Shown here piece after piece: positions 1 through 9,258 of a stretch of 64,000 nucleotides of DNA; position 1 is the first letter of the stretch; each line of letters begins with the position of its first letter. A program made the position numbers and the translations under genes. The stretch is from positions 1 to 64,000 of the forward strand of contig DF240087.1 of assembly GCA_000507305.1 (NCBI GenBank), given 5' to 3'. Source of the DNA: Breviolum minutum Mf 1.05b.01 (taxonomy: Eukaryota; Sar; Dinophyceae; Suessiales; Symbiodiniaceae). The notes below the pieces were generated by a model. The model saw only the letters and a list, made by a program, of their open reading frames with translations. It searched no databases and was not told the origin of the DNA.

Positions 1-111
1 CCTCCATCGATGTCCTTTACTGCTGTTGACAACGCACACCAAGCATCCAACAAAAAGGGCTGATAAGCGGGTACTGCTGTACTGCAACTATAACCTTGGT
101 CGCATAAGAAT

Positions 112-1402
112 TCAACCAAGTTTTCTTGCAATTTTTCCAGCTCGTGAGACGAGAAGAGTGAAGTCTCGTCCTTGGAACCTGATGCAGAGATGGTTTCGAG
201 GCGACTCAGAACACCCCAGTCTGCAACTAAACGCAAAAATTTCTGTCGCAGCGGCTGCAGGCACAAGCCAGGCCGCCGTGGAACCATTGCCACCACCATC
301 AGTGATCGCCACATGAGTGCCAGGCTGGACGGCATGACACACGGGAACAGAGGGGCAGCCCTCAGCTGCCAAAGCCGCGCCTGGAACAGAATCGCACTTG
401 GGCAAAGACATATCAGCTTTGCAACCTCACAAGGAGCAGGGCATCCCTGAAAATCAAAACAAGCGAGCTTCCGCCGCTTGATTGGCGGGCTCTGACCTTC
501 CCGCTGCTGTCGTGTTTTGGTCACAGGCTTGCGCGAAACCCGTGGCATACACACTAGCTGAGTGCGAAAAGCTTCTCGCTCTTTGATGACACACTGCAAG
601 GCCTTGTCCATGGTCCAGCCTTTGTAAAGCAGTGGAAGATTTCTTGTAGGACTCTGCGGTCTGCCTCCTCAGCTTCTTGGAATGCAGGTTGCCGGAAACC
701 ATCAGGCGGGCTGCGGGTATAAGCACTGATGAAGGCATCCACATATGCCCACCAAAGGTTCATATGCCCATGGCCGCAAAAAGCAAATGCATGGGCACGT
801 ACCAACAACAAGTTTTCCATTGACTCTTCCCAGATACCGGATGCATGTGCCAGCAGGTCGACCATCTCCAACTTTGACGCGCTTCGCTTCTCTTTCAACC
901 TCATGGCTTGTTCCTCGCTTAAGACCTTGCGCCAGGGTAGCCATTCCCATGCTTTTTGGGCGCATTGCTGCTTGATGGTATGCAAGTACTGCAAGCTTGG
1001 AAGCACCCGCTCATTTAAACCTGCGCCCGGATAGTCGGCTGCAAACTGCTTGCGCAGTTCCTCTCTATCGCCACCATGCATGCGACCAGCATGCATTGAA
1101 GTTGAAAGCAACGTCGATTGTATCTCTGGCACTTTTTCCACGGGCTGGCAGGCAGGAGAGTGAAGAGAGGCATGCACGGCACGCAAAGCTCGCAGGGCAG
1201 GGTGAATGTCTGCTTCATCACTGCCTGCATTATCTACTAGCTTCGTCTTGACCAACAAAGTTTTTGCAAATTTCTCCAAGGAATCAGCACTGAGAAACGA
1301 AAATTTGAACACCGTCTTGCTCCCATACAGTTGCATAATTTCCTCTACCACTGATCCAGGAACTTGAGCATCCAAGAGTTCCTGACGCCAAGAATCAGCC
1401 AT
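112..1402 (-). pseudogene. Decayed dinoflagellate retroelement ORF, N-terminal part
   Basis: The reading frame starts at the ATG at 1402 (MADSWRQELLDAQ) and runs to a stop at 554. It matches, from memory, the N-terminal domain of reverse-transcriptase polyproteins that are abundant in Symbiodiniaceae: an ...EEIMQLYGSKTVFKF... segment, then FLSADSLEKFAKTLL, then WEWLPWRKVLSEEQA, then RAHAFAFCGHGHMNLWWAYVD. The frame opens further upstream to 1618, but that part is minisatellite translation. Near 630 the family-like sequence moves to another frame (YKGWTMDKALQCVIKERE, then a basic SPPIKRRKL and CFDFQ), and near 410 it shifts again, so the gene carries at least two frameshifts. The CFDFQ segment lies where a CCCH-like zinc finger is expected, but its Cys/His spacing is broken. 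No reverse-transcriptase motif is visible inside the window. It is a dead copy whose 3' part lies beyond position 1. Confidence 0.7.
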
Positions 1403-1500
1403 TGCCGCAAGCAATAGTAACAAAGAATCGCGCAAGAAAACCACACAGTACTGAATGCTTGTAAGCTCCTGGTAACCACTCCAGTAACTTAACTTTGCCA

Positions 1501-1966
1501 CAAAACCATTCCACGGAGCCAACAGCTCAGGGTACAAGAACAACCACAAACACCCATTCAACAGAGCCAACAGCTCTGGGCACAGTGTCCACCATAACAC
1601 CCATTCAACGGAGCCCACAGCTCAGGGAACAAAAACCAGCTACAAATTTCCCATTTAGCGGAGCCTCAGCTCAAGGTAACCGCGACAAAGACACCCATTC
1701 CACGGAGCCCACAGCTCAGGGTACAAAAATCGCCACAAATTTCCTATTAAACGGAGCCTCAGCTCAAGGTAAAACCGACCAAAACACCCATCCAAGAGCC
1801 AACAGCTAAGGCCACAGAATCAGCCACAAAACACCCATTTCACGGAGCCAACAGCTCAGGGTATACAATCAACCATAAACACCCATTTCACGGAGCCAAC
1901 AGCTCAGGGTATACAATCAACCATAAACACCCATTCAACGGAGCCGACAGCTCTGGGCACTACCTC
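1501..1966. repeat. 48-bp minisatellite, about 10 copies
   Basis: A unit of about 48 bp recurs about ten times. It contains CCATTCAACGGAGCC and ACAGCTCAGGGTACA and ends in ACCACAAACAC-like sequence. The last two full copies are nearly identical; earlier ones vary in length by a few bases. Because 48 is a multiple of three, both strands give long open frames with a 16-residue repeat (THSTEPTAQGT on the plus strand), but length variants break the frame and I do not regard it as coding. It sits between the retroelement start and the left inverted repeat. Confidence 0.9.
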
Positions 1967-2008
1967 AAGTCCCGACACAAAGGTCCTAGGACACATGAAC
2001 CTGGATTT

Positions 2009-2197
2009 ATGCTTGATTCCCTTTGTTCAGGGGTTTGTTTTACAACCAGGGTTTTGAGAAAACCTCATGTTGCAGCAGGGTGCAAGCCATTGCATGGCAG
2101 CATCAAAGTTTGCAAAACAGCATCAAAGCAGGGCGCAAGCCATTGCATGGCAACATGAGTTGCTAAACAACAAAGCAAGAAAAGTTGCCAACGGCAT
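2009..2197 (+). repeat. Left copy of 190-bp inverted repeat
   Basis: This 189-bp block, starting ATGCTTGATTCCCTTTGTTC, is repeated in reverse complement at 21554-21744. By eye the two differ only by a 2-bp insertion and one substitution near the inner end, so about 98-99 percent identity. Inside it is a direct repeat of about 33 bp (GCAAGCCATTGCATGGCA in both halves, at about 2077 and 2140). The flanking bases outside the two copies (GGATTT on the left, GCTGAT on the right) do not form an obvious target-site duplication. Confidence 0.95.
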
Positions 2198-2680
2198 GCG
2201 TGGCCATGCACCTGTACACAGCAGAAACACTAGATGCGCGATAACGTAATAGTACAACAATGCTATGGTATATAATGTGTTTGGTGTATTTTTGTGTTTT
2301 ATTGAAAACTTTGGACTGACACCCCCAGTGTGTGTGTGTGTGTGCGACTTGTGCATAATAAATGAAATTCACCTGGCCCGCCACGCTGCTCCACTCAAGC
2401 GGGTTTTTGTGCTCCAAACTTTGTGGCCCATCTTCAGGCCATGTAGTTGTTGTTCAAGATTATTTTGGTGCTCAATTCATTCCAACCATAGGGAAATTTA
2501 AATCAATGTGTTGCAGGGGACCAGGATCTTCTAGGCAGAGTCCAAATCTCAGCCAGTTTTGTGGGTTGCCGCCCAAATGTAGACAGTGTTTTTTTCCCCA
2601 TGGCAATTTCTTAAGGTTGAGCGATTCGGAAAACAATGTCTTCTCAAGAGGCGGGTACTGATGTTGTATTTATAGACCAT
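2198..2680. other. Left inner flank, no gene seen
   Basis: This stretch just inside the left inverted repeat has no convincing exon. It holds a (TG) run at about 2329-2344. It could contain a promoter for the first island gene, but no motif decides this. Confidence 0.5.
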
Positions 2681-2740
2681 TGATATTTTGGTCGATATTG
2701 TCCTGTTTAACGCGTATCTACCGACGTTTGATCTCCGCTC

Positions 2741-3697
2741 GTGAGGTTGAACCACCATCATCCCGTTCCCGCTCCCCTATTCGAACACCACCCCGGCTGC
2801 AGCTTCACCGGTCAGCATTTTTGATTGCAATACCATTTGTTCTTACGTGTGAGCCAGCGGTGAGAACTTTTTGTTGGACACGCAACGTCGTGACCTTTTT
2901 TTTCGGTTTGTGCACATCTAAGAATGCTTTCGAATGGTCACCTGAGCACCTTCCTTGCATTTATGAAATGAAAAAATATCAAGCAAACCGTACTTTAGTT
3001 CCAACATGGCATTCCTTAGGGGCATTATCCAGTAGATTTCTCTTCCTGTTGCTCAGGACAAAAGATATTATGATGGATGTTCAGCATTGTTTTCGTCGTG
3101 CACAAAACGTCAGAAACCAAGGATTTGGCCACTATGAATCCAATAGGTTTAAATGAATAATAATGTTGATTCTATTTGGACACCCAGCCAAGGCAATTTG
3201 GCAATCTCATTGTATTTCTCCAGTGGGGTCTTCTGCTTCTACGCTGAATGAGGTGGGCCATGCAAACATGGATCGAAGTATAAAATATAAAAACCTCAAT
3301 TACTTTGCCATTTTGCAGGAGGATTGCTTTGATGGTTTGCCAAGCCTTGCAAAAGAAATGACATCAATTGCCCAAACCTCAAATCAATTCATAGTAAAGT
3401 TTTTCAACTAATGGATTGACTGGGTGCAGCTTCTGAGGATGGCATTATTCAACAGAGAGCCTTCATCACAACAGTTTTACGACAGGTTGGGGGCTTATTT
3501 CAATCAGAAATTCCTCTAGCCAATGCCTTCCTGCCACCCCACATTCGCTTCTCAGGTTTCGGTGTACATCAACTGGGGCAGCTCAGGAGGATCCTGTCCG
3601 GGCGATTGAAGCGATTTTAGGTACCATGAAGGAAATTGATAGGCAAATCCAGGGCGATGAGGAGTTTAATTTTGATTTTCTCAACGTTCTGAATTAA
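2741..3697 (+). CDS. Unknown island gene, 3' part (split exons)
   Basis: Several pieces look like exons on the plus strand. One near 2745-2815 reads VEPPSSRSRSPIRTPPRL, an SR-like basic segment. One after an acceptor at 3318 reads EDCFDGLPSLAKEMTSIAQ and meets a GTAAAG donor at 3394. One at about 3436-3555 reads QVGGLFQSEIPLANAFLPPH. The last, about 3575-3697, reads QEDPVRAIEAILGTMKEIDR and ends with DFDFLNVLN-like residues and a TAA at 3695-3697. The link between the last two needs either a 31-base intron, which is very short, or a frameshift. I do not recognise the family. It is the first gene in the island and lies upstream of the methyltransferase in the same orientation. The start codon is not established. 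Confidence 0.5.
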
Positions 3698-3953
3698 ATG
3701 TTTGTCTATTGAATGGAAACAGGCTTCGAGGAATAGTCCTGAAGTCACAGACTAAAACGTCTTGGGATTGGCATCGATGTCAGTAAAGAAGCTGCGCCCA
3801 ACCACCACTTTCGATGTTGCCTCATGGAAGTGCAAGCTGAACTCAGCTGACCTTAGATGTTTTCGGTTGAATTTGGGCTTGTCACACAGGGGGATCCTGC
3901 TGCTAAGTCAAAGAATGTCAAAGACAAATGAAAAATCAAACAATAGATATCAA

Positions 3954-5840
3954 TAGATTTATATTTTGTTGATGCTTCATTCATCGAATATCATCGAATT
4001 GTTTGACTTTTTTTTGCTGGAGCCATGCCAAAGCTGCTAGCCAATGTGGAGTGCTTGAGTGAGTTAGGGGCCCAGGATGTAATGACAACAAGTCCTATAT
4101 GATTGTAGATGGATTAACTGCTGTTTTGTGCTGAGTTCGGAGATGCCGAAAGATAAGGGTGGCCAGATTAAGTTTCAACCTTAGCCCCAATACGTGCTTA
4201 CTTCAACCCCGACTAAATATAATCCCGCGTTTGAACCGGGCTCCAGGTCTGCTGGAAAGATCGTTTCGGACCCAGTTTGGTGAATGGCAGGTTTGATGAT
4301 GTTAAAAATCCCTGTTTGATGTCTAGGGCCGCCTCCCCAAGTTTGCCTACAAGCTGGCTGGAAAACCAATCGGGTCACGTGTTCCTGGATTTCTACCGCA
4401 GAGCAAGTGGGAACCATTGAATATTCGATTGGCAAATTGGCGGCATACTGGCATAGCACATGAAATTTCAATTTCATATCAGAGTTCTTTCGTTCTAGTG
4501 CTGGATGTAAGGTACCCAAAAAGCCGAACAAAGGCTGCAAACTCCCCAGAAAGGGAGGCCTTGTGAAAAAGGCGATGTTTCTCAAAAGTTGGGGGACAAT
4601 CAGTCCAAGTCTCAGCACTTGTCCAACAAATGTCACAAAAAGAACTTCTAACGGGCTCAGGATGCTTCGGGGCAACGACCCGAAGCAACACCAATTTCCT
4701 TTCCATTAGAGGTTCCAGAGTCAGAGGCTCAATTGGTAAAAGCATTAAGTCCATAATAGTCCATATACAAGTTTGATTGATCATTGAAGATCAATTTACA
4801 TAGACTATTTATTGTGTTTCTTCCCGAGGATTTTGCAAACCAAGTTTGGCATTCTTCTATCTATACCCAAGCGTGCCGCCAGCAAAATGTGGCTAAAGGG
4901 CAATTTTGCCGCCCTGCCACGGCAGAAATGATGTCAGGCCTACAAGACTTTGTTGTTGAGTACAAACATTTATGCTGAATATCACATTGTAAATTCACCC
5001 TGAATTTATTGAATTCCTTGACTTCATCTCTGGGCGCCGGCTCTTGCGGAGGCTTGCCAAATGGTTGGACTTCTCCTGCGGCGGGTGCGGTGAAGGACGA
5101 TTTGAAGAAGTTGTATCCTTGGATGGTGAACGAGGCCTTTTATATGAAAATACTTTTCTCTTCAGAAAATCACACCAGCAATCAATATATCTACTTTTAA
5201 TTTCACACATTCAATCATGTGTGATTAAGATATGTTAAAATGTCAACCTGCGTGCAGGGGCCCAAACACAAAGTGGCCTCTTTGTTCAGTGGAGCGCTGG
5301 GATTGGAGTTAGGGCTCCGCCAGTTCGGAACCCAAATGCACTATTCCATGTAATCAATGATATATAATATAATTTTCATCAGTTCTGAGGTTTGTCAAAG
5401 CTACATGTTACGTTGGTGACCCAGTTCATTTACCACTTGTTTTCTAACCCAGCCCGGTCGGCCAATCAGGTTGAAAAATCGCAATTCTGCCGCCAGCTCA
5501 TCCGCCAAAGGATTTCCGATAAATTGGCAGATGAGGGGCCAATCTTTCCCGACATTTGTTCGGTGAAAGGGGGTGACCAGGGAGACACCACTGGTGCAGT
5601 GGGTGGCTTCCCTTGCCAGGCTAGGCAGCTAACTTCAACAGACCCTTATAAGTCGTTTTGATGTTGGCCAGGGAGCGTCTGGAGCAGGCGCTGGTCGAGG
5701 GTTATGTGATCAGCGTACTGGATTGGTAACTGAAATTTGGCGACTTTACGATGAGCGGGTTGACTTGGGGAAGGCATGGAATCTTGACAGCCAAACATGT
5801 TTCCTTTGAAAGTGGATGTTTTTCTGAACCGTTTTTTTAT
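3954..5840 (+). repeat. Duplicated segment, copy A
   Basis: Bases 3954-5840 recur at 6682-8563, with about 20 single-base differences and one 5-bp deletion seen by eye. Copy B begins and ends exactly at single-N joins, so the duplication may be an alternative allele or another genomic copy placed by scaffolding rather than a true tandem duplication. Confidence 0.9.
4024..5200 (+). CDS. Candidate 5' exons of the methyltransferase gene
   Basis: Upstream of the motif I exon there are coding-like stretches. A possible start at about 4024 gives MPKLLANVECLSELGAQ. A segment at about 4512-4737 reads GTQKAEQRLQTPQKGRPCEKG and further on ISFPLEVPESEAQLVKAL; it is rich in Gln, Lys and Ser like a disordered N-terminal region. 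That segment has an in-frame TAA at 4649-4651 in both duplicate copies, where CAA would keep it open. A third stretch at about 5010-5130 has two competing open frames. These could be the non-catalytic N-terminus of the methyltransferase or a separate small gene. Exon ends are uncertain. Confidence 0.4.
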
Positions 5841-6489
5841 CTTCCACCCATCCAAACTTAGGAAATTTCTCTTGCTTGAGAATGTAACCGGGCTTTTGAG
5901 CCCAAAACTCCGTCCAACCATGGATTATATCGTTGAGGCGTGACGTGTAGAGTGTAGAGTCTGGCCCAGTGACTTCCCCCCCAGCCTCTTCCGCTGCTTC
6001 CGCTGCCAGGCATGCAATGCAAGAAACCTCGAGCTGCGCTTTTTGCGCAGTCAACGGGCACCAAGTCGGAGCGCCAGTTGGAGTCCCAGGGTTGGTGAAA
6101 AACATGAGTTGGTCTGAGGGAATATCATGATTGAAAAACAGGTTTGGCGGGAGCGGGTTTTCATGCTGATCACCCAGCCCAAATTTGACTTCTTCAAGGA
6201 CTTTTTTGCAAAAAATATTCTAAAGTATTGTGATTGTTCCAATTTATCATCCAGCCCAACATGTTTTATTTAAATGCCAATTCGCCAGGATCAGCCGATG
6301 CTTTCAACTGCTGAACTGAAGGCACTTCCAACCAAACAATGGATGTCTAGGTCAAAGACCCCTAAAATGTGGTCTTGGTTGGGTCAGAAACAAAGTGAGG
6401 AGGATAAGAATCGCCTTGGTGTATGTGGCAACATAGTTTTGCCAGAAATGGCATCTTTCGCCATGCACTGCTTACATGCAATGCGCTAG
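5258..6489 (+). CDS. C5-cytosine DNA methyltransferase, split gene
   Basis: The gene would transfer a methyl group from S-adenosylmethionine to cytosine C5 in DNA. The catalytic motifs appear in order across seven exons. Motif I (KVASLFSGALGLELGLRQF) starts at 5258 and runs to about 5348. Exon 5470-5619 reads VEKSQFCRQLIRQRI and ends in the catalytic GGFPCQ of motif IV. Exon 5672 to about 5790 continues GASGAGAGRGLCDQRTGLV. Exon 5862-5937 carries motif VI (KFLLLENVTGLLSPKLRP). Exon about 6030-6085 has GHQVGAPV, exon 6142-6198 VWRERVFMLITQPKFD (motif VIII region), and exon 6289-6489 CGNIVLPEMASFAMHCLHAM (motif X) and a TAG stop. Donors after GFPCQ and after IVE are GC, and the last intron (6199-6288) is GA-AG. 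The core is about 250 residues, small for the family, with a short target-recognition region. No stop breaks the motif exons. Retroelement-borne cytosine methyltransferases are known in Symbiodinium; here the context is an inverted-repeat island. Confidence 0.85.
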
Positions 6490-6680
6490 CTTCTTACATT
6501 CTTGGTGTGTGTTCAACACGCTGAGTTTGAAGTATTGCAATTAGATGTGAAATTAAGTATCTCGGAGAAGTTCGGAATGGCTGGGCTGCGGCATTTGGGA
6601 AAAAATGTTATTACAAGGATGGGTTTTAAGCAACCAACTAATGTTGAAAGAATGCACAGCACTTGTCAAAAATGCGAAGC
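6490..6680. other. Spacer after the methyltransferase, up to the gap
   Basis: The short open frame at 6502-6684 runs into the N and has no family resemblance. It may be the 3' UTR of the methyltransferase or the beginning of the next unit. Confidence 0.5.
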
Positions 6681-6681
6681 N
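6681..6681. other. Single-N scaffold join
   Basis: One N separates GAAGC from TAGATTTATATTTTG. The sequence to the right restarts copy B of the duplicated segment, identical at its first bases to position 3954. This marks a contig junction. Confidence 0.95.
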
Positions 6682-8563
6682 TAGATTTATATTTTGTTGA
6701 TGCTTCATTCATCGAATATCATCGAATTGTTTGACTTTTTTTTGCTGGAGCCATGCCAAAGCTGCTAGCCAATGTGGAGTGCTTGAGTGAGTTAGGGGAC
6801 CAGGATGTAATGACAACAAGTCCTATATGATTGTAGATGGATTAACTGCTGTTTTGTGCTGAGTTCGGAGATGCCGAAAGATAATGGTGGCCAGATTAAG
6901 TTTCAACCTTAGCCCCAATACGTGCTTACTTCAACCCCGGCTAAATATAATCCCGCGTTTGAACCGGGCTCCAGGTCTGCTGGGAAGATCGTTTCGGACC
7001 CAGTTTGGTGAATGGCAGGTTTGATGATGTTAAACATCCCTGTTTGATGTCTAGGGCCGCCTCCCCAAGTTTGCCTACAAGCTGGCTGGAAAACCAATCG
7101 GGTCACGTGTTCCTGGATTTCTACCGCAGAGCAAGTGGGAACCATTGAATATTCGATTGGCAAATTGGCGGCATACTGGCATAGCACATGAAATTTCAAT
7201 TTCATATCAGAGTTCTTTCGTTCTAGTGCTGGATGTAAGGTACCCAAAAAGCCGAACAAAGGCTGCAAACTCCCCAGAAAGGGAGGCCTTGTGAAAAAGG
7301 CGATGTTTCTCAAAAGCTGGGGGACAATCAGTCCAAGTCTCAGCACTTGTCCAACAAATGTCACAAAAAGAACTTCTAACGGGCTCAGGATGCTTCGGGG
7401 CAACGACCCGAAGCAACACCAATTTCCTTTCCATTAGAGGTTCCAGAGTCAGAGGCTCAATTGGTAAAAGCATTAAGTCCATAATAGTCCATATACAAGT
7501 TTGATTGATCATTGAAGATCAATTTACATAGACTATTTATTGTGTTTCTTCCCGAGGGTTTTGCAAACCAAGTTTGGCATTCTTCTATCTATACCCAAGC
7601 TTGCCGCCAACAAAATGTGGCTAAAGGGCATTTTTGCCGTCCTGCCACGGCAGAAATGATGTCAGGCCTACAAGACTTTGTTGTTGAGTACAAACATTTA
7701 TGCTGAATATCACATTGTAAATTCACCCTGAATTTATTGAATTCCTTGACTTCATCTCTGGGCGCCGGCTCTTGCGGAGGCTTGCCAAATGGTTGGACTT
7801 CTCCTGCGGCGGGTGCGGTGAAGGACGATTTGAAGAAGTTGTATCCTTGGATGGTGAACGAGGCCTTTTATATGAAAATACTTTTGTCTTCAGAAAATCA
7901 CACCAGCAATCAATATATCTACTTTTAATTTCACACATTCAATCATGTGTGATTAAGATATGTTAAAATGTCAACCTGCGTGCAGGGGCCCAAACACAAA
8001 GTGGCCTCTTTGTTCAGTGGAGCGCTGGGATTGGAGTTAGGGCTCCGCCAGTTCGGAACCCGAATGCACTATTCCATGTAATCAATGATATATAATTTTC
8101 ATCAGTTCTGAGGTTTGTCAAAGCTACATGTTACGTTGGTGACCCAGTTCATTTACCACTTGTTTTCTAACCCAGCCCGGTCGGCCAATCAGGTTGAAAA
8201 ATCGCAATTCTGCCGCCAGCTCATCCGCCAAAGGATTTCCGATAAATTGGCAGATGAGGGGCCAATCTTTCCCGACATTTGTTCGGTGAAAGGGGGTGAC
8301 CTGGGAGACACCACTGGTGCAGTTGGTGGCTTCCCTTGCCAGGCTAGGCAGCTAACTTCAACAGACCCTTATAAGTCGTTTTGATGTTGGCCAGGGAGCG
8401 TCCAGAGCAGGCGCTGGTCGAGGGTTAAGTGATCAGCGTACTGGATTGGTAACTGAAATTTGGCGACTTTACGATGAGCGGGTTGACTTGGGGAAGGCGT
8501 GGAATCTTGACAGCCAAACATGTTTCCTTTGAAAGTGGATGTTTTTCTGAACCGTTTTTTTTA
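6682..8563 (+). repeat. Duplicated segment, copy B
   Basis: This is the near-identical second copy of 3954-5840, bounded on both sides by single Ns. The offset is 2728 bases before and 2723 after a 5-bp deletion near 8090. See copy A for interpretation. Confidence 0.9.
7986..8513 (+). pseudogene. Truncated second copy of C5 methyltransferase
   Basis: The motif I exon (from 7986), the exon ending in GGFPCQ (8193-8342) and the following GASRAGAGRGLSDQRTG exon (from 8395) are present and in frame. Compared with copy A, GASGAGAG has become GASRAGAG and CDQ has become SDQ, so the copies are truly different and not one contig repeated. The sequence is cut at the N at 8564 before the ENV, VGAPV and C-terminal exons. 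It could be a real partial duplicate, another allele, or a whole gene elsewhere that was scaffolded here. Confidence 0.75.
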
Positions 8564-8564
8564 N
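8564..8564. other. Single-N scaffold join
   Basis: One N ends copy B. The sequence to the right (TATACCAAATCC) is unrelated to what follows in copy A (CTTCCACCC), so the two sides need not be adjacent in the genome. Confidence 0.95.
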
Positions 8565-8607
8565 TATACCAAATCCATGAACAGGTATTGTTGCAGGTGA
8601 CGGTGTA

Positions 8608-9121
8608 TTAAAGAAACGATTTGTGGTTGATTCCCTTATCCGCCCATGGCCCTGGCTTTTTCATCGTTTTCTCACGTTTGAGGCGCGGTGTATCAACCCA
8701 TAAACCCATGACATCAGCATCACTACCTCCCCAATAAAAACCTTTCAAATCTCTACCATGCAGGACATTGCGGGTGTTTACGGTCAGTCTCACTTTAACT
8801 GGAGGTGCGTTTGGGATGGAAAAAAGGAACTGGATGGGTGTCTTGCAAATTTTGCACCGTTGCTTGTCTCTGATCTCAATCTCGACATAGGCTAGCCTGT
8901 AAATTTGAAGTCGAATGCCTCACTGGCTTCCATAGTTCGTGCAGTCATTGCATCAAACGGAAGAGTAGCCCAACGGAAGAGGCAAATGGAACATTGGTCG
9001 CATGATACCCATAGTTCTCAAGAACGGGCATAGGCCACTTGTTTGTCACTCCCTGACACTCATTGTGGTTCTTTCCAAACTGGCGCTTGCCATGGCCAGG
9101 AGGAGTGGGTCCTCTCAACAT
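8608..9121 (-). CDS. Small unknown protein with CxxC pair, two exons
   Basis: On the minus strand an exon from an ATG at 9121 to about 8950 reads MLRGPTPPGHGKRQFGKNHN and then NKWPMPVLENYGYHATN. After an intron ending TTTACAG, an exon at 8904-8608 reads AYVEIEIRDKQRCKICKTPI, then VKVRLTVNTRNVLHGRDLKG, and ends at a TAA. The pair RCKICK resembles half of a zinc ribbon, but no second pair is seen. Composition and the splice site support coding. It runs against the direction of its neighbours and lies back to back with the DUF7869-type gene, so a shared promoter between 9121 and 9259 is possible. The family is not recognised. Confidence 0.5.
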
Positions 9122-9232
9122 TGAAGTCCGGATGCTTTGGTCTCAGGTGTTTGGCCTGGAAAATTAGCCATGATGATGTTTTGGTCTTTGATATGATTTG
9201 ACTTTATGACTATTTTCTATGATGATTTAAAA

Positions 9233-9256
9233 AGTATATATATATATATATATATT
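9233..9256. repeat. (TA)n microsatellite
   Basis: A run of TA dinucleotides of about 24 bases lies directly upstream of the ATG of the DUF7869-type gene, inside the presumed divergent promoter interval. Confidence 0.95.
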
Positions 9257-9258
9257 GT

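Noticed and set aside
4181-4784. Minus-strand frames of 164 and 101 residues, repeated at 6909-7512
   Set aside because: They lie antisense to the plus-strand segment with PESEAQLVKAL-type coding character and are conserved only because the whole segment is duplicated.
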